64,000 nt of DNA. It comes from Nemertoderma westbladi (lineage: Eukaryota > Xenacoelomorpha > Nemertodermatida > Nemertodermatidae). Every line of letters begins with the position of its first letter. Position 1 is the first letter of the stretch. A program made the position numbers and the translations under genes. Shown here piece by piece: positions 53,671-64,000 of this stretch. A model generated the notes under the pieces. It was not told where the DNA came from and did not search any database. It was given only the letters and a program-made list of their open reading frames with translations. The stretch covers positions 1 through 64,000 of the forward strand of contig JAUCBJ010003870.1 of assembly GCA_032718475.1 (NCBI GenBank), in the 5' to 3' direction.

Positions 53671-56600
53671 CATCAACATCATCGCCTTTTGGTTCTTCAT
53701 AAATTGGTATATTTGATATTTTTATAGGTTTTTTGAGGTTTGTTTTATAGTGCCCCCAAGGAAGTGATTGATTTTTATTAACCCAATAAAGTTTATCATC
53801 AAAGCTACTGAGTGCAAATTTATTTTGCTTTAAGGTATAAATACGATGTAATTTAGATTGAAATCTGTGTATGTTTTTTTTTATTTCTTCATTTGAGTTA
53901 TATGCTTTTAAATATTCTTCATGTGTAATATTCGTTTCCACAACAGCTCTTGTAATACCTTTTGCTCTACGAATATTTTTGTTATTCCATTCCAAAATTG
54001 AATATAATTTTGGTCTTAAAAATACTGCTTGTTTAATTTCACGTGAGGCTAGTTCATCTTTACAGTAATAAAGTCTCGATTTATTTTTATTACTATAAAG
54101 CGGGTGATCCTTAGGGTAATTGGATGTATCTAAAATATTATTTTTAATTAATGCTTTTAAAAAATTATTCTGCGATGTATTATAGTAACAACCTATTAAT
54201 GAGTCTGTATCTGATGCAGCAATTTCAATACGGCAGTTTAATTCTTTCTCAATAGGTAGCAATTTATCATAGTACAGCTCATACATATCCAATTTAGCCA
54301 AATCCAACACCGCGCTACCAATAAATATAGGCTTATCGAGAGTTACAGAGTCTTTCACTAATAAATGTCCCGATAATGTATTATTGTATATTATATATTG
54401 TTCATGATTAATACGATTTACCAATTGGTCGCATTTATCATTGCTATTTGCGATACGAAAGTTACATCGATCCGTATCTTTTCTATTGACTTACCGAATA
54501 AAGAGTTATTAAGCAATTTCGCGACAGCCATTTCAATGTAACTTTTTGCTAGTCGCCTTCGATTAATATTAAAATCTATGTAATTTTTAAATACAAATTC
54601 TTGTTGAAAAGAATATAATTTATGTAGTTTAGTAACAATTAATCCCATGTTTTATATAAAATTTTAACAGTTTCAAATGTAAATGATAAAATTCTTTATC
54701 AAATTGCGTCAGCAAGAGTTTTGGTGTAGGCATCTTATATTTACGGGAGGTACCTCTTTGTATTGATAAGTTATTAAATTGTTCCCTCATATAATGTGAT
54801 AGCATTGATTCATTTATACTTAAATGCTCTGGGGCTAACGGTAATTGTAATGTTTGATCGTGAATAGCTTTGGGGTAATTTAAATCACATATTAAAAAAT
54901 ATCCAGTAGATCCATCATTGTCTAAATCTACCAAGTACTCGATTAGTTTTTCTGGAATTGCATTCTCTAAATGTTTAATACTTACTTCTTTGAATTGTGA
55001 GGTGGGTAGTTTTTTACTTAAATTCCCAGAATATAAAGAGTTGAAATCAATATTAAAAATATGGCATTCTTCCTTAGTAGAATCATATGTACTTGTTTCG
55101 GGTATATTTGATTCTATATAATGCTTTCGACAAAATGAAACACCACCCCTAATTGATTTTTCAAAATCTCTATATGTCTGATAATCCTTTATTAATTCTA
55201 TTTTACATTTATTATATTTTAGTGCGCAATCATAGGTAAATGACGCGATACTACAGTAAAAAACCACTTCTAAATCGTAATTTTGTTTATAAACATTCCT
55301 AAAATTCTCAAATATATCAGCAAGCAAACAAACATCGAGTTTTAAATAGGCTAAAAGATATCTTTGAGATTCACACAGTCGAATTCTACCCATGATAATC
55401 CCGCAAACCTATAATCTTCAATTGTGCATGTTTTTTGACTTAAGTTACTAAAAAATTTATTTATAGATGGTAAACCAGGATCATTAAATTTATTTATATC
55501 TGTCAAGTACTCGTATGGAAATACTCCTTTCCGATTAATTGTTGAGTTATTCAAGTTTGGATAAAAATATTTCATTTCTTGTAGAGTAATAGGTAAAATT
55601 GAGCTTATATCATGACTCGCTACATCCTTTGTTGAACACTCAACTAAATTACTTAAAGAAAAGCTTAAAAATTGATATGTGTCTAAGACACATAACTCAA
55701 TTTTTTTAGAAGTGTTTTTAATTGGGATAAATGCACTCAGTGAAATATATCGTTCTGTATTTCTCGGTATAACCTTTATATCCCAATCCGTGTATTTCTT
55801 ATCTCTAAATCCGGTTTGTAATATACAATGTATATCATAATTATTGGAATTGTGCCCGCAAAGTACATACAGGTATCGTTTCAATGATAAACTTCGGTTA
55901 CAACTATTACAGACTGCTGCAATATATTTACCTGTAATATGTGAATGATGTCTGTTTTTCCCTACATTATTATTTAAAGTAACATTACAATAGAAACAAA
56001 ATTTTGCCTGTTCAAAATTTACAAAATCAATATTAGTAAATAACATAGTTTTATGAGTGTATATTTCTGACCAACAACATAATTCAGTTAAATCAGTATA
56101 TAATGAATCTAAGAAATCTTGAATACAATTATTATTATTTGACTTTATGAATGTTTTCAAATGACATTTTTGAGCATCAATTAATTCACTATTGGGAACA
56201 ATTAAATAACTCACAGCACACGGTATATGCTCCTGTATAAATTGATTATTAACTGAAGGTTGTAAGATACATTCTATATCAAAGTAGGTGACAAACAATG
56301 GGGATAAGGTTCTATCTAAATTTGTAAAACTAATGTGTGTTCTTTTTTTATTAGGTAGTTTCTCTCGTTGACTTCTTCCTTGGTAGCAGGCGAGACGGTG
56401 TCGATGAAGAACTTCCGCTCGAAAAAAATGTCCCAAACACCTTTCACAATATTTCCTATTGCGGATATGAAGAGCTCTCGTATTCAGCAATCGATTCAAG
56501 TTAGTTATGCAAACATAATGATTCAGTTTAAGTACATTGTTATTTTTTACTACAAGTAATATATTTAATAACTCTTTATCAGGTGTAATTTTACTAAACG

Positions 56601-57513
56601 GTGGTTGTCTTAATATAGATACGGGGGTGCGTTTGTTGTCGTTATTCCAACATAGTAAATTAATTATATATTTTGAATTTTGTTTTTCAAAAAGTTTAAT
56701 CGCTAACTGCCACTCTGTTGGATAATCATTTTTCCCGTTGTCAAAAATGAAATGACTCATATAATTTTTGTACTGCGAAGTACGGTATTTGTGATCTTTC
56801 ACTTTGCTACTAAATTTTGCGGCTATAATAGCCCATTTGAAACAGTCATTATCAGCCGATTGTATATTTATAACACACTGTTTACCTGATAGAGCCTTAG
56901 GTAATTCCATATATCCATGCCCCTTATATAGTAACGACCTACACTTAGATTCAGCTAATTTAATTTCAACCCTTAATAAAGATTTAATGCGCCATCCTGA
57001 GCCATGTGTGTTAAAGATGGCTATTTTTTGTAATATATTTTCCACCACATACTCAAACCATGTGTCAAAACTTTGTGATGAATCTACAGTATTAATAGCA
57101 CCACTGGAAGAATTAAAATAAAAGGTTTCCAATTGCTCGCCTTCTGAAAAATGTGATCTGTACATTAATACATTTAGACCTAACCACAGTCTAAGAACAT
57201 TCATTTCTTTCAATCTATCTAATATTAACTGAAGAATATTACCTCGAATTTGCGTTAATGCTGTTTCTACATCGGGATAATCTCTAGAAGTTGGGAGGTC
57301 GTGGACATAAATTTCAAGACGATTATCGTGAGCTTCTTGTTCCCGCGTAAAAATTGTTGCGCATGTACCAAGAGCCACCCTTAAGTTTTTTATAGATAAT
57401 ATATTTTTATGTTGCGGAGATTTACGCTTTCTTGTGTAATAACATTTCAAGTGACAGTCGTGTCGTAAATAATTCTCATATGTATACTCTTTATTATAGG
57501 TAGAACAAGTCAC
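53648..57513 (-). pseudogene. Protein-primed family B DNA polymerase, multiply frameshifted
   Basis: Would replicate the element from its termini. Frame 1 (57513-55351) has CVINIQSADNDCFKWAI, a zinc finger (CERCLGHFFRAEVLHRHRLAC), Exo I in TYFDIECIL and Exo II in GHNSNNYDIHCIL. Frame 2 (55393-54629) has Exo III YLKLDVCLLADIF and motif A FNIDFNSLYSGNL. Frame 3 (54648-54418) has motif B KLLNNSLFGK. Frame 4 (54424-53648) has motif C ASDTDSLIG and the C-terminal SFDDKLYWVNK..WGH block. Order and spacing are normal, but three frameshifts lie near 55370, 54640 and 54420. The true start is unclear: upstream of the GTG at 57513 the frame stays open over a further CFKC pair, with no ATG. Confidence 0.92.
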
Positions 57514-57841
57514 GACATGACACTTAAAACAAGAATAACCTTCAAAATGTGACCATAGCCACCTATAAAATAAATAGTAAATAATTATGTCTAGTTATAT
57601 TCATATGACAGAATGAACAACATATTGTTATTTTATCCATGTTGAAGTTTGTTTAGATTAATAATAATAATAATAATAATAAAATATCACCAAAGATTAA
57701 AATAAAATGAAATGAAATGAAATGTTATTGACTATATCTAAACATTTATATGCTAGCGAGTGAAATAATTTTAAATCAATCACCAATCACCAATCGCTTA
57801 TGGGTATTGGAAACCTCAAAGAGGTTAACTTATGATCAGGT

Positions 57842-58252
57842 TTACATGTTAGAATAATAATCTGGTTTCCATGGAGAATTAGTAACTGGATCTACTGGAC
57901 CTAGGTTACCGGCAACTTTCTGTTTCTTTGCAGGTGATGTGTTGGTAAATTTACTCGATGATCTTGGCTTCCGAGGTAATATTTCAGGAAAGACCTGTTG
58001 CGGTTGAGAGCAACTCTCTTCAACATCCGGATTAGGTGATGGGATCTCTACGAATGCTTTAGGTTTATCCAAAAGGACAAAACCATCTACATTGGCTTCA
58101 GTAAGAGAAACACCATCCATAGCCTCTTTGAGAAAACTAATATGGGCTTTATCCTTCAAGTAATGCAACTCAATAGAATTTCCACCTGCTCCTACTTCAG
58201 TAGAATTATCGGTGTTGGTGATAATAATTTTTTTATTATTGGTTTTAATCAT
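57842..58252 (-). CDS. Polinton gene, unknown, with possible nuclear localisation signal (136 aa)
   Basis: An intact minus-strand frame from ATG 58252. The N-terminal half is beta-like (NKKIIITNTDNSTEVGAGG); the C-terminal half is disordered, Pro/Ser-rich, with a basic SPAKKQKV that could be a nuclear localisation signal. No known domain. It lies 63 bp downstream of the 58906 gene and upstream of the polymerase, as an early-type gene might. Confidence 0.55.
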   Translation of the reverse strand: MIKTNNKKIIITNTDNSTEVGAGGNSIELHYLKDKAHISFLKEAMDGVSLTEANVDGFVLLDKPKAFVEIPSPNPDVEESCSQPQQVFPEILPRKPRSSSKFTNTSPAKKQKVAGNLGPVDPVTNSPWKPDYYSNM

Positions 58253-58315
58253 TTTGAGACGGTCTGATAATTGAATGATATTTTTATCAAAAAGATGCTT
58301 GTCTGTTTCATCGAT

Positions 58316-58906
58316 TTAGGTGTCCCACTCTCGCAACAAAACGGTTAGTTCCTGATTTGACAAATTGAAACCCGTATAATAGTTAAAACCAACACTATCA
58401 GCGTATCTGAGGCTGATTTTCCATAAGCCAACATAGTTGGTTCCTTTAAAAGCTGTTACAAATCCAATAAACTCTGGATTTGATAATTCAATGTAGAATT
58501 GATCGCTAATAATCTCTAGCGGTGGTGAGAGAAATTGCAATAATTTCCCTCTGTATTGAATTAGAACTTCAGTAAAAGCTTTGTTGAGAACTTTACATTT
58601 GCCTTGTTTCTGAACATAAACATCACCCGACGTGGGGTTGATAGAAATATTCAAATTTCCTCGCGCAAAACGAAGAGCAGCATATATCCTACCTGGTATA
58701 ATTGCTGGTCTGGATTGATGTTGGTTGTTGTTGGTTGTTTCTAGAATGTCTAGCAAATAGCGGGTATCTTGATGGGAAAAACAAATTGATTCGTTGTCCT
58801 CCTGAGATTCCACAATAAAATACTTGCTGTGAACGACGGTACAAGTATATTTATTGTAAGTAAATTTCCAGCTATTTGTTGCTCCAGTTTTTTGTGTTAA
58901 GGCCAT
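58316..58906 (-). CDS. Polinton gene, unknown (196 aa), first of the minus-strand block
   Basis: ATG at 58906 directly follows a TATTTATTATTATT leader. The protein is beta-rich with aromatic residues (NKYTCTVVHSKYFIVES, GDVYVQKQGKCKVLNK, YVGLWKISLRYAD), no Cys/His cluster and no catalytic motif. The frame is intact. It lies next to the terminus, mirroring the unknown gene at 42505 on the other side. A DNA-binding or terminal function cannot be shown. Confidence 0.55.
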   Translation of the reverse strand: MALTQKTGATNSWKFTYNKYTCTVVHSKYFIVESQEDNESICFSHQDTRYLLDILETTNNNQHQSRPAIIPGRIYAALRFARGNLNISINPTSGDVYVQKQGKCKVLNKAFTEVLIQYRGKLLQFLSPPLEIISDQFYIELSNPEFIGFVTAFKGTNYVGLWKISLRYADSVGFNYYTGFNLSNQELTVLLREWDT

Positions 58907-58909
58907 AAT

Positions 58910-59757
58910 AATAATAAATACGAAAAATATTATAAGTGATAAATTTTAAACCGTATCGCTGTAATAAATTGACACCATAGTTCTCACTCTAAAATTGTGA
59001 TGGTCGGAAGACGACACCTGATAAAAATGATAGTGACTCACTCATTGGAGTTGTAAAACCACTAAAAAAAATTGGTAAAACAATAGAGAAGATACGAGAT
59101 CGTTGTAATTTACGTATTACTAATAGCAATGAGAAATGTGATCTCATATCTTCTCTATTGTTTACCAATTTTTTTTACTGGTTTTACAACTCCAATGTCG
59201 GAATCAGTATTATTTTATGTAGTGTTGTTTTCCGACCAACGAATATACAACGAGTAAGATAATGAAGAAATTATTAAGGAAATAACACAATTTCAGAGTG
59301 AGAACAAAAAAATTAGATACGGTATCAATATAATACCATGAAGATTACAAGTGATGAATTTTAATAAAAACATTCAGTTATATAAATAATTTCTGAATAT
59401 GTGATGTGGCATAATCAACGTTGAATAAGAAAAGATGGGATGTGGCATAATCAATGACGAATAAGAAAAGAGATGGGATGCAATGTGGATGAATGGTTGG
59501 TTGGTTGCGTGGATAGGAAATACGTGAACGTATATGAATCATAGGGTTGTGTGTAATAATAATCAATAATTATAATAAAAACGCGCTGTATAATGTTAGT
59601 AGTAGGCTTTCAATATGTCGCAGATGCTGAGGGTTAGGTTAGGTTGAGTAATAACTATGGAAATGTGAGAACATGTACGTGATGCGTGGCGAAATTTCAT
59701 GTATCATACTGGTTGGTTGGTTGGTTTGGTGACAGCAGCTGAGTAGCTCTAGCGGAG
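58910..59757. other. Spacer between gene block and right TIR, with a large hairpin
   Basis: Contains an imperfect palindrome at about 58998-59238: the arms read GTCGGAAGACGACAC and GTGTTGTTTTCCGAC outside, TTGGAGTTGTAAAACCA and its inverse inside, and ACAATAGAGAAGATA near the loop. It may be a small foldback insertion. No gene is visible. Confidence 0.6.
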
Positions 59758-61297
59758 GGTAAATCGTTGAGTTGGCAATCGATATAATATAATAGCGAGG
59801 CGTGGCGTGGTATATGCGTGGTGCGCGTAGATGGCCACGTCGTCCGCGACTGGCTCTATCATCGTTGTCATCATATACAGTATGCGGTAGCGTTGGGGAA
59901 AAGGGGAGTAACTGGAGGGGTAGGCAAGCAAGCATCACCGTTGGTTGGTTGGTTGGTAGGTAACAGCAGTCGAGTAGCGATGGGGTGGGTACGTGTGGGG
60001 GCTAGCCATGCATCGTGAAGTTAGGTTACGCGAAGATGAATATGCAACGATTGGTTGATGCAACGACGCGAATCAATACTGACGGGTGGTAACAGCTGTC
60101 GAGTAAGGCAGGCATCGCGAGGTTAGGCTACGCGTAGGTGAATATGCAACGATTGGTTGATGGCAACGACGCGAATCAATACTGATGGTGACAGATGGCA
60201 CCAATTAAACACCGCAATTTAGCGCCGGAATTTGGCATTTTTAATAGTCCTCCGAGATATAGCCCATAGCCCAAGCTAGGGAGGAGTGGGTGGGGGGCCA
60301 TTCTTCTTCTACTACTAGTGTTCTGGTGAATTACTCGTAACGCTGCAAAGTACCGTAATCAATGACATGGAAACAACTTCAATGACCGTATTCTGATCTG
60401 ACCTCTATGTCGAGTCGGGGAGAAGTTCTATTTTCAACTGAGTTGAAATTTCAACTTTATTTTTTAAAATTTAACTTTTTATTAAAATTCAACTTTTGGA
60501 GTAGAGTTTAAAATTTAACTTTTTTTTAATTCAACTTTTGGAGTAGCTTTGGAGATACTGAAATATGGAATTGGAATTCCATTGTATAATAATTATGACA
60601 AACAGTGATAATTAAATATATCTTAAATTCCCGTAGTATTTCAGCTAATTTACAAATGTAATCACTTAAATGTTTTAAAAAAAAGTATTCCTGACGGTGA
60701 AAGTTTTTATTCCATTGGTAATGAGGGTTAATTTTTCGAGTTACATCCATTAAAACAATAAAAACACCCCATCTGTGACGTCTTGGGACCCTTCTGCGCC
60801 TCCTTCAATTTTAGAGTTGAATTTAGAACTTAAAAGTTGAATTTAAAAAAAAAAGTTTTAAATTTCAACTCAGTTGAAATTTGAACTTCTCCCCGACTGT
60901 CATAGTCCTCTATGAATCTTTATGACCGTATTTTACTATAATCTAATACGTTACTCAAACAGTCAAATACTCTTACTGTATCTATGATAACATGTAATAT
61001 AATAATTATTAATTAATTAATATTAATTAATTAATTATAATAGAACAACAAACCTTACCGTATTATTTTATTTCTTCTTATAATAATGTCCAATGCCATC
61101 AGGCCATAAGTAGGCTTTCGTGTAAATACAGAAATATAGAAATAAATGATTTATATTGACTTGCGGCGAGGTGTCCGATAATTTGCGGCGAAATGGCATT
61201 TATAGTGAGACACCTCGCCGCAAGACACCTCGCCGCACATTATCTGCGGCGAGATGACTTGCGGCGAAGTGGCAGTGCGGCGAGGTGACCAGCACCC
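59758..61297. repeat. Polinton right terminal inverted repeat, with inserted MITE
   Basis: The inner block (59758-60316) pairs with 41733-42285 and the outermost ~165 bp (61133-61297) with 41394-41560. The segment between (60317-61132) has no counterpart on the left and includes the MITE at 60411-60900. Confidence 0.85.
60411..60900. mobile_element. MITE inserted in the right Polinton TIR
   Basis: The ends are AGTCGGGGAGAAGTTC and GAACTTCTCCCCGACT, about 490 bp apart. Next to each end is TCAACTGAGTTGAAATTTCA, itself a palindrome. No coding sequence. Flanking words TGACCGTATT occur on both sides, suggesting a small local duplication, but a clean target duplication is not evident. Absence from the left TIR shows insertion after the two TIRs were last made identical. 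Confidence 0.7.
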
Positions 61298-61640
61298 CAA
61301 TCAGATCAGTATACGATGGTTCGACAACATTTGTGTCTACTGTTGACGGTGACACAGAACCATTTGAAGTGTTATGGGGCGTCCTCCAGGGAGACACACT
61401 TGCACCATTATTGTTCATAATTGTTGTTGACTATGTTCTACGCATGTCCTTAGATCATCATAATGATGATGGGGTGATGATAACTCCACCTACTGGCTCC
61501 AGAAGTCAAGGAAATCCTGCCAAGTACCTAACTGATGTAGACTTTGCTGATGAATTAGATGTACTCTAAGAATCACTAGAGGGAGCCCAACGGCTCCTCA
61601 GCTCATTAGAACAGGCTGCTTCTAGTATTTGGTCGACCAT
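61298..61640 (+). mobile_element. 3' part of the LINE interrupted by the Polinton
   Basis: After the target duplication, the frame reads IRSVYDGSTTFVSTVDGD, motif B GVLQGDTLAPLLF and motif C YLTDVDFADELDVL, then ESLEGAQRLLSSLEQAAS. It continues directly from 41393. Motif C here is FADE instead of FADD and is followed by a TAA, so this LINE copy was also decaying. It is cut at about 61630 by MITE-like sequence. Confidence 0.85.
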
Positions 61641-61740
61641 AAATTAATCTTTGATCGACCATAAATTATTACGTCATGGATTACTTTCTGAAAAAAAAAT
61701 TTATTTGGCAAAGATCAGCCACCGTGTAGCAGGTAGCAAG
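61622..61740. mobile_element. Remnant related to the 12794-13011 MITE
   Basis: TTTGGTCGACCATAAATT and TTGATCGACCATAAATTAT repeat the TGGTCGACCA word, and the right end is GATCAGCCACCGTGTA, like the CAGCCACCG terminus of the MITE at 12794-13011. The left terminus is not matched, so this is a diverged or deleted relative. Confidence 0.5.
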
Positions 61741-62175
61741 TACTGATGTCAATTGACTAGTGATATATATTTAAAAATACATCATTCAGTCATTGGCTTT
61801 ACGGCCATGCTGTACTTTTGTATTGACGGACTGTGAAATTTCTTTTGAAATTTTGGCATCAGAAACACAAACACCTCTTTAATATTTATACACATGGTGG
61901 TAATGGCTTCCGTAGCCATAGGCAAAGGCCATCTAAACAACGTTGTTTAGATGGCCTTTACCATAGGCTTAAATTGTTGAAACCAGATTTGCGGCCTCTG
62001 TTTCTTGCATTAGTTTTCGATTATTTCTGTATTTTCATGTCTGCATGTATTTTGTATACAGGGGGGGGGGGGGGGGGGGGGGGGAAACTGGACGCAAAAC
62101 CCACCTTGGCGAATTAATACCCCGCCTCAATGTTAAAATCTCAATTTAGGGAAAGGAGCAGGTTACAGTGGAACG
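61741..62175. other. Gene-free stretch with perfect hairpin and poly-G
   Basis: CATAGGCAAAGGCCATCTAA around AACAACGTTGTT pairs with its inverse at 61916-61971, giving a stem of over 20 bp. A poly-G run of about 24 lies at 62061-62084. No gene. Confidence 0.6.
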
Positions 62176-62673
62176 TTATTTTAACCAAAACAATAAACTA
62201 AACACAATTACATAATTTTCGACTATATATCCATCAATTGATCCGTGGACGGATAAACCAAAAGGTTTCAGTTTATCCCATCCATCGATGTGGTGGACGT
62301 AGTTAGGCCCCTTTGCATTGTATGTTCTCCTAATGGTGCGTCGACCTATTCTACTTGCTACGAATTCTGGGTTCAATGATCTTTGTATCGCTGCAACGAC
62401 TTTTTCTCTAACGAAAAGACCATACTTTTGAAACAAAATTATTATCATCTGTCTGTAACCGCATGCGTGCTCTACACGAATGGCAGTAATTATCTCATCT
62501 ATGCGGGTAGGGTCGAATTTCTTTTGTAAACCCATTTATTGTATCGTCGCAACAGTTCTCTGAGAAACCAGAACATCAGGATGTTGTTGGAAGAAGTAGA
62601 CTATTTGTTTATAGATGTAACCAAGAGAGACATAACGTTTTACTTTACATAACAGCATAACACGTTTAGTCAT
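62176..62673 (-). pseudogene. Truncated rve-type transposase/integrase gene
   Basis: Minus-strand ATG at 62673 opens a helix-turn-helix-like part (SLGYIYKQIVYFFQQHP, SQRTVATIQ), interrupted by an in-frame TAA just before 62535. The second part reads CGYRQMIIILFQKYGLFV and then GPNYVHHIDGWDKLKPFGLSVHGSIDG. That last block is the start of an rve-like DDE core as found in a widespread animal family (GPN..WH.DGYDKLKP.G..IHG.IDG), where the Asp of HIDGW is the first catalytic residue. The similarity stops right after IDGY, so the remaining catalytic residues are missing, by truncation or an unseen intron. Unrelated to the Polinton integrase in detail. Confidence 0.7.
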
Positions 62674-64000
62674 TTCGAATCATCTCAAGTTGCTACTGAA
62701 CTCAAACAACAATACAGTCAGTCAGATAGTGCTTACGCACCCTACCGGTACCGATATAAAAAAGGTAATGTAACTAAAAATGATAAAAAAGGAAATGAAG
62801 TAAAAATGATAAAAAAAAAGGTAATGAAAATACTACAAAAGTAAATTGGCCGATTCTCATATCATTACTTCTATATATCTATTACTGTATTAGCTGATTA
62901 GGCAGTTAGGTGTATTACTACTGTAATACAGTAATATTACAGTATTATATTTATATTATACCTTTTATGCCTATTGTAAATAGGCCTAATACCTGAATAC
63001 TGTAATCAGGTAATACGATAGGCCTACTTCCAGACTGTAATAATCAAATAATAGGCAATAGGCATAGGCATGACATGACAGTATGGGCTGATGGGCTATA
63101 AACAGATAAAGGTCTTTAGGTAGTTTGTTCGGTTTTACACTTGTAATTGTAATTGTAATAGACACTCCAAATAACTGCACGACAAGTAAAAATGCATATA
63201 ACTAACTGCACGCATAAAATATAATATAAATAAATAACATGAGGAAGAAAAACTGGCAATAATTGGACAATTATATTTATGGAGGGAGAAGATAACCCAG
63301 GCAGTAGCTGCACTTATGAGTATCTCAGGTAGATCAATATTAAAACTTAAAAACGTTTCACTCAAAAAGAATGAAAAAAAAATTTTAAAACAAAGTTTAC
63401 TAAAACATATCAATAAAACTAATACGAAACGGGCGGGTCGCTGGGTCGGATTGATAAGTAGTTTCACAGTAGATAGCTCACTTGAACAAACAGACAAAGT
63501 TAAAATTAAAAATAAGGTAAAATTAATTGATATCATAAGAACAAAAACAACAGCTGAACAGAACGAGGCAGGGTGAAATTAATATGTTGCTGTACAGTAG
63601 TTACAGTAAGCACACTACATTACTTTTTACAGTAATCATAATAAACACAACCACTACCTACCTGACTACTGTCACTGTACTAGCGTACCTTACTAGCAGT
63701 GGAAAACTGGTTTCTGGTACCAGGTACGGCTGTATGGCTGTATGGTAATCGGGCAGACGGGTACCATCATCGTGCTACAACTACACAGTACACTACTGCA
63801 GTAGTCAGGTCGTAGCAGAGCAGTGTGGTAGGGGTAGGGGTAGCGAGCACAGAATAAGAATACCAGAATACCCGTACAGCCGTCCCGTACCCAACCCAGT
63901 CTGCTCGTCAGCCCGTGCCGTACAACCACACACAAATAACAGAACAAACCATACTCGCATCGCATCGCAAAGCAAGTATACTCTCGTTGTCAGGTTGTAG
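62674..64000. other. Gene-free right edge
   Basis: No gene can be supported. The longest plausible frame is an 86-residue basic ORF (ATG 63316 to 63576; KKNEKKILKQSLLKHINK, RAGRWVGLISSF) with no recognised family; it could be an exon, but nothing confirms it. GTACAG and TAGGCCTA words are frequent. No terminal structure at the window edge. Confidence 0.4.

Larger units (their letters stand above)
41394..61297. mobile_element. Polinton/Maverick (polintovirus-like) element, 19.9 kb
   Basis: Identified by protein-primed family B DNA polymerase, retrovirus-like integrase, FtsK/HerA-type packaging ATPase, adenain-like protease and capsid-type genes, all inside long terminal inverted repeats. Perfect ends GGGTGCTGGTCACC and GGTGACCAGCACCC lie at 41394 and 61297, flanked by the direct repeat CAATCAGAT (41385-41393 and 61298-61306). 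Polintons usually make 6-bp duplications, so nine is unusual. Two convergent gene blocks run inward from the ends. At least six genes are broken, so this copy cannot move by itself. Confidence 0.95.

Noticed and set aside
63135-63536. Minus-strand 133-residue hydrophobic ORF resembling a membrane protein
   Set aside because: Hydrophobicity follows from T-rich composition; no coherent helices with loops, no homology and overlapping competing frames.

Overview
This is a window of nuclear DNA from an animal, AT-rich and crowded with repeats. It holds two recognisable cellular genes, NUP160 and NAF1, plus LINEs, a tRNA-derived SINE, foldback and MITE-type elements, Helentron-like elements and a Polinton/Maverick. 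No bacterial operon, CRISPR or prophage signature is present. The repeat mix suggests a marine invertebrate, possibly a deuterostome, but the species cannot be fixed from sequence alone. Runs of 15-25 G (or C) occur at many places, at least two of them inside copies of one dispersed repeat.

Layout. 1-6.4 kb: 3' fragments of LINEs on the minus strand, an element with inverted GAGCACCGGTG motifs, and a 1.74-kb hAT-like element with an exact 8-bp target duplication. 6.4-9.6 kb: one long GC-rich exon giving the C-terminal ~1,048 residues of nucleoporin NUP160. 9.6-28 kb: no confident gene. It holds three abutting Helentron/Helitron2-like units (12.7-16.5 kb), several TIR or foldback elements, minisatellites and one weak zinc-binding exon candidate near 17.6-18.2 kb. 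28.3-30.4 kb (minus): NAF1, the H/ACA snoRNP assembly factor, whose conserved Gar1/Naf1 domain is split by about 33 tandem 8-residue repeats. 30.9-40 kb: a SINE, palindromic minisatellites, a nearly intact LINE (endonuclease plus reverse transcriptase, one stop codon) and fragments of other LINEs.

41.4-61.3 kb: a 19.9-kb Polinton/Maverick with long, mosaic terminal inverted repeats. It sits inside the reverse-transcriptase reading frame of another LINE, whose two halves flank it with a 9-bp duplication. Plus-strand genes run inward from the left: an unknown protein, a RING-finger protein, the packaging ATPase, a small minor virion-type protein, retrovirus-like integrase, two related virion-type proteins, a basic protein, an F54H12.2-like capsid candidate, an adenain-like protease and a C/H-rich protein. 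Minus-strand genes run inward from the right: two unknowns, a protein-primed family B DNA polymerase, a small TBP-like ORF and one more unknown. Together they would supply replication, integration, capsid formation, maturation and packaging. Integrase, polymerase, protease, RING protein, capsid candidate and the C/H-rich protein each carry frameshifts or stops, so this copy is a decayed fossil, although ATPase and several virion genes stay open.

61.3-64 kb: the second half of the interrupted LINE, a MITE remnant, a perfect hairpin, a broken rve-type transposase gene and anonymous sequence.
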